From: a virus
Direction: 5' to 3' (one strand)
Virus record (IMG/VR): IMGVR_UViG_3300017917_004019
Span: 1-24,877 of that record
DNA length: 24,877 nt
The notes beneath the pieces are model-generated. The model saw nothing but the letters and a program-made list of their open reading frames with translations. It searched no databases and was not told the origin of the DNA. Made by a program: the position numbers and the translations under genes. The first letter of the stretch is position 1. Each line of letters begins with the position of its first letter. Below are positions 1 to 7,321 of the stretch, piece after piece.

Positions 1-194
1 TCTTCAAAACAAGCAAAAAATGAACCACTATCCATTTCAATATCCATTGAAGGATATCCTAAACGTTGAGCACAAAATTTTGCTACCTTTACAGCATCTG
101 ACTGAAATTGGTAATCATTATCATAAAATCCAAATGGAGTAGCTGCTCCCGGAATAAAAGTAGCAGTTCCTGTCCATAATTGTGAATTAGCCAT
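1..194 (-). CDS. Phage structural protein, N-terminal part (3' end outside window)
   Basis: An open frame starts at ATG 194-192 and runs without a stop off the left edge, giving 64 residues beginning MANSQLWTGTATF. It contains GFYDNDYQFQ and a segment DAVKVAKFCAQRLGYP. The start lies 14 bases downstream of the recurring AT-rich box and 24 bases after the phoH stop. The position after gp23 and phoH in a late cluster, and the soluble non-enzymatic look of the sequence, suggest a virion or neck structural protein. I recall similar N-termini from marine T4-like phage contigs but cannot name the function. Coding is near certain; the role is inference. Confidence 0.75.
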   Translation of the reverse strand, partial: MANSQLWTGTATFIPGAATPFGFYDNDYQFQSDAVKVAKFCAQRLGYPSMDIEMDSGSFFACFE

Positions 195-208
195 ATTATA
201 TCATTTAA

Positions 209-216
209 TATAAATA
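209..216 (-). promoter_or_regulatory. AT-rich box (AATATTTATA on coding strand), candidate late promoter
   Basis: The exact octamer TATAAATA is read on the plus strand, so the minus-strand gene sees TATTTATA within AAATATTTATATT. It directly follows the phoH stop codon and lies 14 bases before the next ATG. It is one of 12 such boxes in the window. Confidence 0.5.
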
Positions 217-218
217 TT

Positions 219-905
219 TTAGTCTCTAAAGTCTTGATATACTTTTAGGATAGGAGCTACAATTTCATGTCTGTGATTAGCTTGAAGTGCAAATACCTTA
301 AATCCTTTTACTTGCTCTTCAATTCTAGTCAAAAATGAAAATCCAGTTTCTTTTTTTACTTTAAGATCGATTTGAGCTAAATCCCCACATATTACCATTT
401 TAGATCCTTTACCTAAACGGCCTAAAACTGTTTCCATTTGATCGTGAGTTACGTTTTGTGCTTCATCTACTATTACAAAGGCATCAACAAATGTTCTACC
501 TCGCATAAAAGCAAATGGTACAATTTCTATATGACCATATTCGATTTCTTTATCTATTTTATCCTTACCATATAACATATATAAGTTATGATAAATTGGA
601 GCTAGCCAAGGATCCATTTTTTCTTTAAGATCGCCTGGTAGAAATCCTAAATCTTCTTTAGCTACAGTAGGTCTTGTTATAATAATTTTTTCTACCTCTT
701 TACTAAACAACATATCTAGTGCTGCTTGTACTGCTACTAACGTTTTTCCGGAACCTGCCATTCCTTTCAGAACAACTACTGGGTTTTCTACAATAAGTGA
801 TTTTGCTTGTTTTTGTTCTTCATTAAGTTGAAGTTGGAACTTAATTGGATTCTTCGGTTTTCTTTTTGGTGTAAAAACCTGATCAGTGTGGTGGTTTGAA
901 GCCAT
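219..905 (-). CDS. phoH: PhoH-like P-loop ATPase
   Basis: This 228-residue protein belongs to the PhoH family of ATPases, which are very common in marine myoviruses. The Walker A motif GMAGSGKT is at residues 48-55 and the Walker B motif VIVDEAQN at about 144-151. The PhoH-typical segments ITRPTV, EDLGFLPGDLKEKMDPW, PFAFMRGRTF and CGDLAQID follow in the expected order. The cellular job of phage PhoH is not settled; RNA-related or phosphate-stress roles have been proposed. Length and motif order look complete. The gene sits directly behind gp23, separated by a terminator, and has its own AT-rich box 22 bases before ATG 905, so it is probably transcribed separately from the capsid gene. No Shine-Dalgarno is visible (leader ACGTTACAAAATGG). 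Confidence 0.95.
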   Translation of the reverse strand: MASNHHTDQVFTPKRKPKNPIKFQLQLNEEQKQAKSLIVENPVVVLKGMAGSGKTLVAVQAALDMLFSKEVEKIIITRPTVAKEDLGFLPGDLKEKMDPWLAPIYHNLYMLYGKDKIDKEIEYGHIEIVPFAFMRGRTFVDAFVIVDEAQNVTHDQMETVLGRLGKGSKMVICGDLAQIDLKVKKETGFSFLTRIEEQVKGFKVFALQANHRHEIVAPILKVYQDFRD

Positions 906-927
906 TTTGTAACGTTTATAAATTTAA

Positions 928-935
928 TATAAATA
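928..935 (-). promoter_or_regulatory. AT-rich box upstream of phoH, candidate late promoter
   Basis: TATAAATA on the plus strand (ATATTTATATT on the coding strand) lies between the gp23 terminator and phoH, 22 bases before the start codon. Its place just after a terminator fits a promoter that restarts transcription. Confidence 0.5.
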
Positions 936-938
936 TGA

Positions 939-967
939 TAAAAAAAGCCTAGCTTTCGCTAGGCTTC
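939..967 (-). terminator. Rho-independent terminator after gp23
   Basis: A perfect 9-bp stem (AAGCCTAGC at 945-953 paired with GCTAGGCTT at 958-966) encloses a four-base loop that reads GAAA on the coding strand, a stable GNRA tetraloop. On the minus strand it is followed by a run of T (946-941). It lies 23 bases after the gp23 stop. Confidence 0.92.
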
Positions 968-989
968 TTTAAAATATTCTAAGTTATTC

Positions 990-2681
990 TTAGATCAAGT
1001 TAGTACCAAGTACTAATACTTTACCATAAAATTCGGGACGTACCATTTTCTTAGCGTAACGAGTCATGATACCTTTTCTTGGAGTAAAAGTATTTGGATC
1101 GTATACTAATGGAGTCATGATAAGTGGAACATATGGAGCATAAACAGCACCTGATTCTAGGAATTGGTTACCTCTAAATCCTAACAAGATAGTATTTTCT
1201 GTCATGTAAGGATTTTTGTAAACTTTATATCTAGAGTTTAATGAACCAATTTTCTGAACACCAAATGCATAGTTCATTTTAGCTGCATCACCGTCTGTAT
1301 CAGCAGCAAATCCTGGGATAGATTCAAGAACAGTTGCTACTGTTGGAGATACTACCATAAAGTTAGCACCACCTCTTAAAGTTCTTTGGTGGATCAAGTT
1401 AGAGATTTTCTGTAGTTTAATTCCTAAAGTTTGGAACCAAGACATTTGAGTGTAATATACACCTGATGTATTAGAAGTAACAGCACCATTTACTACAGAA
1501 TCACCAATTTTAGCTGACCAATATTCAACTTGATTAGTTGGAACGTTTTGGATTAACATATCTAAGATTTCAAGGTCAATCTCTAATGAGATATACTCTG
1601 ATAAGATAGAAGTTAATTCAGCTTCAGCATCAAGTGAATGGAATGCATTTAAATCTTGAGAGAACTCTGGTGTCCATTGTGCTTTTAACTTACGTGTTTT
1701 AGCAACAATAGCTTCTGAACGCATTTGAACGTTAATTTCTGGGATGACGATTGTAGTGTTACTTTCAGCATTTGGATATCCAGCACCTGAAGCATCTTCA
1801 AAGTCACCTCTTGCATTATCTGCAGTTTGTTTACTATAGAATACAGTAGTTAAAGCAGATACTGCTGTTGTAACTTCAGCTTGAGAAGCAGTGAAGAAAT
1901 AAGTGATATTACCAGATACTAAATTTAACTGAGTAAATTGTGGTAATTGTTTAGCTGTTGCTAAAGCACCTGAACCACTTACTGAGAAAGAACGAATAGC
2001 GTTTACATCACAGCTTGGGATACTTGAAGTTGGTAAAGTTAAAGCTCTAATAGTACCTGCAGCTACAGAAGCAGATAAATCAGCATCATAATAAACATCA
2101 GCCCATGAAGCAGAAGCAATAGTAAGAGTTGCTTTTGTAGTACCTGCTCCAGATGGTTGTGAAAGGGTACCACTTGCATGAGATCCTGAGAATTGGTTAA
2201 TTGAGTATCCAAATCTACCTGCACCATATAAACCACCTGCTCTGTCGTTACCGAAGTTAGCTGTTTGATTACCATAAAGTGAGTTAGCACCTGCTGCAGT
2301 TGAGAATGGATCTTTAGAATCTCCATATTGGAAATCTAGGAAGAATACTAAACCAGCTGGTAGGCTCATTGGTTGAACAGAGACGAATTCTTTAGCAGCA
2401 ATTTGACCAAATACTTTACGTACTAATGGTAAAGCTACAGCAGCATATTGCTCACCTGTTCCTGCAGTGAAAGATGCTCCTGTACCAGTGTTTGAAGCTT
2501 CTACTACTAATTGTTTTGCTTGGTTTTCTAAGATGATAGCCATGTTAGACTTATCAGTTTCATTAGAAATACCTTCTAAAAGACCTGACTTAGACCATTT
2601 TCCAGCTAATCTAGCTGCATCTTTTTGTAAAGATGTGTATGGGTTTGCAGTCTCTAATAGTGAATTTACTAAATTTGACAT
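990..2681 (-). CDS. 23: Major capsid protein, T4 gp23-like
   Basis: This 563-residue protein is the main head shell subunit (T4 gp23 is 521). Matches to T4 gp23 include VQPMSLPAGLVFF near residue 105, the block AKTRKLKAQWTPEFSQDL, DAEAELTSILSEYISLEI, and the C-terminal YAPYVPLIMTPLVYDPNTF followed by ITRYAKK-like and KVLVLG segments. The N-terminal 61 residues look like the removed propeptide: QLVVE before ASNTGTG fits gp21 processing, although P3 is V rather than L or I. A Ser/Thr/Ala/Gly-rich stretch at roughly 140-300 does not resemble T4 and probably forms an insertion domain. The leader is A-rich without a Shine-Dalgarno. gp22 lies directly upstream and a strong terminator follows, as expected for the most highly expressed late gene. 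Confidence 0.97.
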   Translation of the reverse strand: MSNLVNSLLETANPYTSLQKDAARLAGKWSKSGLLEGISNETDKSNMAIILENQAKQLVVEASNTGTGASFTAGTGEQYAAVALPLVRKVFGQIAAKEFVSVQPMSLPAGLVFFLDFQYGDSKDPFSTAAGANSLYGNQTANFGNDRAGGLYGAGRFGYSINQFSGSHASGTLSQPSGAGTTKATLTIASASWADVYYDADLSASVAAGTIRALTLPTSSIPSCDVNAIRSFSVSGSGALATAKQLPQFTQLNLVSGNITYFFTASQAEVTTAVSALTTVFYSKQTADNARGDFEDASGAGYPNAESNTTIVIPEINVQMRSEAIVAKTRKLKAQWTPEFSQDLNAFHSLDAEAELTSILSEYISLEIDLEILDMLIQNVPTNQVEYWSAKIGDSVVNGAVTSNTSGVYYTQMSWFQTLGIKLQKISNLIHQRTLRGGANFMVVSPTVATVLESIPGFAADTDGDAAKMNYAFGVQKIGSLNSRYKVYKNPYMTENTILLGFRGNQFLESGAVYAPYVPLIMTPLVYDPNTFTPRKGIMTRYAKKMVRPEFYGKVLVLGTNLI

Positions 2682-2719
2682 GTTTTTTAAATTTTAAATT
2701 TTTGTTGTTTTTAATTTTT

Positions 2720-3703
2720 TTAAATAATTCCTGCAAGTTTTTGCATTCTTGCAACAAAATCGTTGTTTTCAACGATTGGTTTTCTATCAGCAACTCCAGC
2801 TGGTTTAGAAGCAAATGAAAGAGATTCTTTAATTGGATTCTTTGTAGCTTGAGTAGCTGTTAGTGATTCTTGTAATGTTTCAAAAATGTTCTTAGTTTCT
2901 TTAACAGTTTCAGCTCTATCAAAAGCGTTAATAACTTTTACTTTTTGAGCTTCTGTTAAATTTTTAGATTTGAACAACTTGTTAACATAAAGTAATTTTG
3001 CATTTAGAAGATTAACTTCGTTAAGTTCAGAACGTAGTTGAGCGATAGTATTCATAGCTTCTTCAAGTTCTTTATCTTCTTTTTCTTCAATAGCTTCTTC
3101 TTTCATTTCATCCTTATCTGCATCAGCAGCTTCGTCTAATTCAAGTTCAGCTAAAATTTCTTCAAGATTAAGTTCCTCGTCTCCAGCCATTTCTTCTTCT
3201 TCGCCTGTCATTTCTTCTTCTTCGCCTGCCATTTCTTCTTCTCCTGCTTCTTCTGAACTACCTAATAAGTCAGCTACTACATCTCTGATAATATCTTTTA
3301 GATCATCAACTGTAATTTCACTTACTGTTTCGTCGTCTTCAGCTTCAAAGATTTCGTTTTCTTCCATTGGTTGTTCTTCTTCGTAAACTTCTTCAGTTTC
3401 ACCTTCTTCAAGGCCTTCAAGTTCAGCTAGAAGTTCTTCTAATGAAATTTCTTCCATAGATCCAGCATCAGCATCTGAATTGTCTCCTTCGTTAGAAGTC
3501 ATTGCGCCATTTTTGCCTGTGAATTTTTCTTCTAATTCCTCATCTTCTTCAGCTAATGCTTCTAATTTAGAAGACATCATTTCTTTAAGTCTTGGAGTAA
3601 AAGCTTCTTCAAGAGCAAGTTTGGCATTTGCCATAGCGGTTTCTCTAATAGCTTTAGCTTCAGCGATTGCTTCACTAAAGATTTTAGTGTTTTCGTTTGC
3701 CAT
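2720..3703 (-). CDS. 22: Prohead core scaffold protein, T4 gp22-like
   Basis: This 327-residue, very acidic helical protein (T4 gp22 is 269) would form the core on which the capsid assembles and be degraded by gp21. A helical N-terminus is followed by a low-complexity Glu-rich middle (about 50-215) and a C-terminal helical part. The segment LLYVNKLFKSKNLTEAQKVK followed by a conserved helix resembles the gp22 region YINYVQREVALSESVKDLTE of T4. Several gp21-type sites are visible, for example IAE before A16 near the N-terminus. It lies between the gp21 and gp23 genes as in T4. The 5' side has a long leader with two hairpins and two terminator-like hairpins, so it is probably its own transcription unit together with gp23. 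Confidence 0.9.
   Translation of the reverse strand: MANENTKIFSEAIAEAKAIRETAMANAKLALEEAFTPRLKEMMSSKLEALAEEDEELEEKFTGKNGAMTSNEGDNSDADAGSMEEISLEELLAELEGLEEGETEEVYEEEQPMEENEIFEAEDDETVSEITVDDLKDIIRDVVADLLGSSEEAGEEEMAGEEEEMTGEEEEMAGDEELNLEEILAELELDEAADADKDEMKEEAIEEKEDKELEEAMNTIAQLRSELNEVNLLNAKLLYVNKLFKSKNLTEAQKVKVINAFDRAETVKETKNIFETLQESLTATQATKNPIKESLSFASKPAGVADRKPIVENNDFVARMQKLAGII
3183..3245 (-). repeat. Three tandem 21-bp units inside gp22
   Basis: Three units starting at 3183, 3204 and 3225 of the type CCNGYCATTTCTTCTTCTTCG encode repeats of Gly-Glu-Glu-Glu-Glu-Met-Ala/Thr. The third unit is slightly diverged. This is a simple in-frame acidic repeat in the scaffold and probably varies in copy number between relatives. 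Confidence 0.8.
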
Positions 3704-3725
3704 AATAATTTTTGATTGTTTTTGA

Positions 3726-3786
3726 TTACTTATTGAGAAGTAATATAGAATGTTTTGATTATGAGGGAGATTATATTGGGATAATC
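3726..3786 (-). promoter_or_regulatory. Structured 5' leader of gp22 (two small hairpins)
   Basis: Two 6-bp hairpins lie between the AT-rich box and the gp22 start: TTACTT/AAGTAA (3726-3731 with 3738-3743) and GATTAT/ATAATC (3769-3774 with 3781-3786), each with a six-base loop. Both would be in the gp22 mRNA leader. They are weak and AT-rich, so a translational or stability role is only a guess. Confidence 0.4.
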
Positions 3787-3801
3787 TATCATTAAGATAT
3801 C

Positions 3802-3809
3802 CATAAATA
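3802..3809 (-). promoter_or_regulatory. AT-rich box upstream of gp22, candidate late promoter
   Basis: CATAAATA on the plus strand (ATATTTATG on the coding strand) lies just downstream of the terminator hairpin and 98 bases before the gp22 ATG. It has a one-base difference from the exact octamer and the longest leader of the set. Confidence 0.4.
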
Positions 3810-3826
3810 TGATGGGGGAAATAGAA

Positions 3827-3852
3827 AATGCACTCTTTTTAGGGAGTGCATT
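3827..3852 (-). terminator. Hairpin terminator after the small tagged gene
   Basis: A perfect 9-bp stem (AATGCACTC at 3827-3835 with GAGTGCATT at 3844-3852) has an eight-base loop and is followed on the minus strand by TTCTATTT. It separates the HNH/tagged-protein unit from gp22. Confidence 0.8.
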
Positions 3853-3856
3853 AATT

Positions 3857-3876
3857 TTTTGCATAGTTCTGCAAAA
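3857..3876 (-). terminator. Second hairpin in tandem upstream of the terminator
   Basis: A 7-bp stem TTTTGCA/TGCAAAA (3857-3863 with 3870-3876) has a six-base loop and lies 18 bases after the stop codon at 3895. On the minus strand the 3' arm ends GCAAAA and is followed by further A, so alone it is a poor terminator. It may stabilise the 3' end together with the hairpin at 3827-3852. Confidence 0.45.
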
Positions 3877-3894
3877 TCGGGAGAGTATTTTTAA

Positions 3895-4314
3895 TTATTT
3901 TCTTATTATAAATTCTTCAGGTACCATTGATTCTCCTCCATATTGATCATTTCTAGGAACTAGAAATAAAATTGCACCATTACTTAGTTTAATTTCTTTC
4001 CCGGCTTCTTCTTTATTCATAAAATTATCTACACTGTTGTATAAATCTTCAAATTGATTATGTTCTTCTGAGTTATTTAAAGCGCTAAGAAATTCTTGAT
4101 GTCCTTCAAAATCATCTGAGAAGTTTTTTTCTAATTTATCTTTGATTGATCTACTTATTCGGATTAAATAATCATGCCAGTTATATCTCTGTACTTTAGG
4201 TTTTTGATTATTACTTACAGTTAAAAAAAAGTCTTTAACTTGATCAGTCATGTTAGTTTCTTCTTTTAACAATTTCCCTTCAGCAAGATATTTTTTAAAA
4301 TCAAAGTTTTCCAT
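3895..4314 (-). CDS. Small protein with capsid-targeting-like N-terminal tag
   Basis: The 139-residue product has no recognised family. It begins MENFDFKKYLAEGKLLKEE, which contains two T4 gp21-type cleavage sites: LAE before G13 and LKE before E19. Almost the same tag opens the protein at 13844-14248, while the bodies differ completely, so the tag behaves as a module. The rest is polar and mostly helical and ends with LSNGAILFLVPRNDQYGG. It follows the HNH endonuclease, has its own AT-rich box 13 bases before the ATG, and is followed by hairpins. A packaged internal head protein is inferred from the tag only. Confidence 0.85.
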   Translation of the reverse strand: MENFDFKKYLAEGKLLKEETNMTDQVKDFFLTVSNNQKPKVQRYNWHDYLIRISRSIKDKLEKNFSDDFEGHQEFLSALNNSEEHNQFEDLYNSVDNFMNKEEAGKEIKLSNGAILFLVPRNDQYGGESMVPEEFIIRK

Positions 4315-4327
4315 ATTTGTATTTTGT

Positions 4328-4335
4328 AATAAATA
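4328..4335 (-). promoter_or_regulatory. AT-rich box upstream of the 139-residue tagged gene
   Basis: AATAAATA on the plus strand (AATATTTATT on the coding strand) lies between the HNH stop and the next ATG, 13 bases from the start. Confidence 0.45.
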
Positions 4336-4341
4336 TTATAA

Positions 4342-5022
4342 TTATCTATCTCCTTTACTTCTATTTTCTGATTTGTATAGAGGTTGAGTATTTTTATAAT
4401 TAAAACATTTGCTTTGTTGTATAGGGTTAGTTAAATCAAATTTAGAGCAAGGTATTATATGATCAATTTCCCACACCTTACCATGATTATTCCAACTCAT
4501 ATCAGGTTTAAATTGTTTTTCTAGATAAGTTTTATATTCTTCTATATTACAACCTAATAAAGTTAATGCTGAATGATTTTTATTTACTTTACCTCCTTTA
4601 GTATGACGTTTTAAAGCATCAAGTAATCTACCTCTTAATAGTGTTTTAAGCTTAAATTGAGGGTCAGTTTGTTTTTTATTTTTTACCCAATGATTTTCCC
4701 ATTCTCTACCTCCATTTTCTCTCCAATTTAAATTTCTTTCTTTTAAACAAGTTTTACACTCTCCACTTAACCCAAATCTACCTCCTTTTTGTTTATTAAA
4801 CATATTAAAATGAAGTTCTAAGTTACATGAAGAACAAATTTTATGTTTGTCTTTTAAAATTTCAGTTAAGCGTGGGGATTTTTTAGAATGATAATGTTTA
4901 TTATGGTGGGAATGGTTACACTCTCTACATTCTCTTTGTAATCCATCTTTTCGTGTTTTATTCTTATTATAATTTTCTAGAGTTTTTTCTATTTTACAAG
5001 TAGGGCAGGTTTTAGTTTGCAT
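4342..5022 (-). CDS. HNH homing endonuclease with zinc-binding repeats
   Basis: The 226-residue protein has two N-terminal zinc-ribbon-like units, each with paired CxxC knuckles (C6/C9 with C32/C35, and C63/C66 with C89/C92). A C-terminal HNH nuclease domain follows, with WEIDHIIP at about 184-191 (D187, H188) and NYKNTQPL at 208-215. This is the usual design of a free-standing phage homing endonuclease. It lies between gp21 and gp22, genes that are adjacent in T4, so it looks like an intruder. An RNA hairpin directly before its ATG probably controls when it is translated. No frameshift or lost catalytic residue is evident, so it is probably active. Confidence 0.93.
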   Translation of the reverse strand: MQTKTCPTCKIEKTLENYNKNKTRKDGLQRECRECNHSHHNKHYHSKKSPRLTEILKDKHKICSSCNLELHFNMFNKQKGGRFGLSGECKTCLKERNLNWRENGGREWENHWVKNKKQTDPQFKLKTLLRGRLLDALKRHTKGGKVNKNHSALTLLGCNIEEYKTYLEKQFKPDMSWNNHGKVWEIDHIIPCSKFDLTNPIQQSKCFNYKNTQPLYKSENRSKGDR

Positions 5023-5026
5023 AAAG

Positions 5027-5074
5027 GTTGGATTTTATTCTATCAATAAATATTGAAAAAGAACAAAATCCAAC
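5027..5074 (-). promoter_or_regulatory. Hairpin masking the HNH start, with AT-rich box in its loop
   Basis: In the minus-strand RNA the arm at 5074-5061 (GTTGGATTTTGTTC) pairs over 14 bp with 5040-5027 (GAATAAAATCCAAC), with one G-U wobble and no mismatch. The stem ends four bases before ATG 5022. The 20-base loop holds the box AATATTTATT (plus AATAAATA at 5045-5052). The wobble pairs only in the sense RNA. The DNA strand in the other direction has an A-C mismatch, which supports selection at RNA level. Confidence 0.8.
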
Positions 5075-5096
5075 AAAAAATTTCAAAGTCTTATTA

Positions 5097-5720
5097 CTAT
5101 CTTATACAACAAACTCCACTTTGAGAACAAATTATATCAGATATTAAAGTATTTATTTTGGCATACTTAGAAATATCAGTAGTATTAGGATTATAACTTT
5201 CAGATAAACCAACAGGTCTCATAAAGGCACCTTGTGTAGATGGAGTACTTACAAAGTCCCAAGCTAATAGTTCAAAATCATCTTGTACTTCAACTGTACC
5301 TTCTCCTAAGGGTTGAACTGAACCCATACCACGAGAAGAAATACCTACTGTAATTTTATTTAAAAATAATTCTTTTAAAATGTTTCCTGAAGGTGTTGGT
5401 AGTATTTCTACTTTACCCATTAAATCATCTCCATCCCACCATAATTGTTTAATATTGTGGGACACATTTTTTAAGTTAATAACCATTGATTCTGGGTGAT
5501 CTAGTTCGCCTAATGCTCTGTTTTCAGCTACGGGACCTTTGATGTATTTTTCAACTTCACGAGCTAGAATAGTTTTAGGGTAAATTCTACCGTTTTGATT
5601 CTTTGCTTCGGCTCGTTGAATAACACCTTCAACCACTAAGTTTCTATCACCTTTACCTTCAGTTAGTACTTGGGATTGAGGTGTGAATAAAGCGTATTCT
5701 ATTAATAGTGATTTGCTCAT
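5097..5720 (-). CDS. 21: Prohead core protease, T4 gp21-like
   Basis: This 207-residue serine protease (T4 gp21 is 212) would mature the prohead by cutting scaffold, capsid and internal proteins after (L/I)-x-E. Characteristic segments are NQNGRIYPKTIL (41-52), ELDHPE with the catalytic His at residue 75, GISSRGMGS with the catalytic Ser at about 128-129, and LLAWDFVSTPS with D155. Likely self-processing sites are LTE before G22 and LSE before S175. The short tail after the second site is odd in holding three cysteines (198, 204, 205). The ATG follows the previous stop with a one-base gap (TAATATG), so translation is probably coupled to the upstream gene. Confidence 0.95.
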   Translation of the reverse strand: MSKSLLIEYALFTPQSQVLTEGKGDRNLVVEGVIQRAEAKNQNGRIYPKTILAREVEKYIKGPVAENRALGELDHPESMVINLKNVSHNIKQLWWDGDDLMGKVEILPTPSGNILKELFLNKITVGISSRGMGSVQPLGEGTVEVQDDFELLAWDFVSTPSTQGAFMRPVGLSESYNPNTTDISKYAKINTLISDIICSQSGVCCIR

Positions 5721-5721
5721 A

Positions 5722-7158
5722 TTATCCTCTACCTTGGTTTAGATCTTGAATTTTTTTGTTTGAAGCTGCAATTTTAGCTTTTTCAGCTGCTATTTCTAAA
5801 TCTTTAGCTTTTTTTTCTTCTGGTGTATCATCAGCTTCTTGTAATTCTTCTTCATTACCTATCGCTAAAGCACTATCTAAATAATCTTTTGCTCCAGTTA
5901 AATAATTTTTAGCTAAAACAATTTTTGCTTGCCACCAATGAGGAAAATCAACTTCACCCATATTGTCTACAGCATTAATCATTTTATATAATTCAGTAGC
6001 TTTTTTAGCTATTTGATATAATTCACCTTTAATCATGTGTGGTTCATTATCTTGATGACCTAAATCTAGATCTTCAGCCATAGCTTTTTTTATAGCTTTA
6101 TCGCGTGAGCCTTTATATTCTTCTTCAGATGATTCTATTTTACCATCACCATCATAATCTTTTTTTGCTTTTTTAGCTTTAGCTTCAGCGACCATATTTT
6201 TTAGGTTATCTAAAGGAATACCTGCAGCTTCAGCATATCTTTGTAGTACTTCTTCTTGCTTTTCGTTGATTGGGAATGGATTATAAGTTTCGTCTAATTT
6301 ACCTTGAGTACGTGGATTTACATCAGCTACTTTACCAGCATATTGACCATGTTCATCTAAACCTTTATCAGCAACATAATTTCTGAAATCCTCAACATAA
6401 TCGTCTACAGTTTCAAATTTATCACCTGCTTTTTCTAATGAAGTTAAGTATTGTCTAATTTCAGATTCACTACCTACATCATTAAGTGCTTTTAGTATTG
6501 CTCCTCTTGAAACAAACCCTCCTTCAAATACTTCATCTAAACTATTTTGAAATTTTCTTGCTTCTTCTTCAGATTTAAATGTTTTTTCAGTAGTCCCTTT
6601 AGGACCTCTAAAAGTAACTACCCAATAAGCTCCTTCAGGATGAATACTTGACAATTCATTATGGCCTAAATTTCCTCCTTCTCTAATTATATTTTTCTTA
6701 CCTTTACCAATAGCTTCAGTTGATTTTTTGTTAATTTCAACAGTTTCATCACCATCAAATTTAACTTGACCATACATTTTTTCAGTATAATATGAAGGAT
6801 TTTTAGTTAGATTAGCTAGTACTTTTTTCTGTGCTTTAAATACTTTTTCTTCATCTAAATCTCCATCAGGTGCTGGTACATCTACAATATTAAGTTCATA
6901 ATCCATACCAAGAGAATATTCATATGGATTAACCATATCAATAGTTTTAGCTATGATTTCTACATCTTGTTTTCCTGTAGATTCTTTAGAAGCTTTTTCT
7001 GAAATTATGGATTTGTTTTTTAATATCTTAACAACATCATCAAATGAATTGTTAGGTGATATCATGGTAAGATTTTGATCTCTACGTACCTCGTAAAGAA
7101 ACTTTTGTTTAGTTATCTTACCATCTAGATATTGTGTGTATAAATTTTGTACTGTCAT
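5722..7158 (-). CDS. Putative head core protein with EF-hand loop
   Basis: The 478-residue protein is of unknown function. A canonical calcium-binding EF-hand loop, [12 protein letters not shown], lies at 334-345, with Asp at positions 1, 3 and 5, Gly at 6, Ile at 8 and Glu at 12. It is followed by [14 protein letters not shown] second conserved segment, [20 protein letters not shown], is at 405-424. I recognise both modules from other marine T4-like phages, with no assigned function. gp21-type sites occur at IRE before G161, LDE before T291 and LQE before A442, suggesting cleavage in the prohead. It lies between gp20 and gp21, where T4 encodes core proteins gp67 and gp68, so a core or internal role is plausible but inferred. 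Confidence 0.88.
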   Translation of the reverse strand: MTVQNLYTQYLDGKITKQKFLYEVRRDQNLTMISPNNSFDDVVKILKNKSIISEKASKESTGKQDVEIIAKTIDMVNPYEYSLGMDYELNIVDVPAPDGDLDEEKVFKAQKKVLANLTKNPSYYTEKMYGQVKFDGDETVEINKKSTEAIGKGKKNIIREGGNLGHNELSSIHPEGAYWVVTFRGPKGTTEKTFKSEEEARKFQNSLDEVFEGGFVSRGAILKALNDVGSESEIRQYLTSLEKAGDKFETVDDYVEDFRNYVADKGLDEHGQYAGKVADVNPRTQGKLDETYNPFPINEKQEEVLQRYAEAAGIPLDNLKNMVAEAKAKKAKKDYDGDGKIESSEEEYKGSRDKAIKKAMAEDLDLGHQDNEPHMIKGELYQIAKKATELYKMINAVDNMGEVDFPHWWQAKIVLAKNYLTGAKDYLDSALAIGNEEELQEADDTPEEKKAKDLEIAAEKAKIAASNKKIQDLNQGRG

Positions 7159-7161
7159 GGG

Positions 7162-7169
7162 TATAAATA
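7162..7169 (-). promoter_or_regulatory. AT-rich box immediately before the 478-residue gene
   Basis: TATAAATA on the plus strand (AATATTTATA on the coding strand) lies only three bases from ATG 7158. If it is a -10 element, the transcript would start at or beyond the ATG, so this copy either gives a leaderless mRNA or has another role. Confidence 0.4.
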
Positions 7170-7171
7170 TT

Positions 7172-7321
7172 TTATCGTCCTTGCCCTCTATATAATTTTT
7201 TATAGTTTTTAGAACTTTTTAATTTAGATGTCTTGCATTTTGAATGGACTCCTGGTCTTTTTCTTCGAGGTTTTTCTACTTTAGTAGTAGTAGAACTAAC
7301 TTTTGTTTTTGCTGCGGCCAT
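7172..7321 (-). CDS. Small basic protein, 49 residues
   Basis: The ORF starts at ATG 7321-7319 and stops at TAA 7174-7172. The product begins [20 protein letters not shown] and continues through [14 protein letters not shown] to end in YRGQGR. About a third of its residues are Lys or Arg. The start overlaps the stop of the upstream gene in the form TAATG, indicating translational coupling. I recall similar short PRRKRPGVH / [11 protein letters not shown] proteins from other marine T4-like phages, without function. High charge and the location between gp20 and gp21 suggest a DNA-binding or core head protein, comparable in position with T4 gp67/gp68, although gp67 is acidic. This is inference. 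Confidence 0.85.
   Translation of the reverse strand: MAAAKTKVSSTTTKVEKPRRKRPGVHSKCKTSKLKSSKNYKKLYRGQGR

Noticed and set aside
2063-2326. Second minus-strand ORF inside gp23
   Set aside because: It is in another frame of gp23, low-complexity Gln/Leu-rich, and has no independent support.
2467-2697. Plus-strand ORF overlapping the gp23 start
   Set aside because: It lies fully antisense to the confident gp23 gene and has no recognisable domain; it is a by-product of the reverse strand.
3480-3725. Plus-strand hydrophobic ORF opposite gp22
   Set aside because: Antisense of a Glu-rich coding region gives Ser/Leu-rich frames by chance; no start signal.
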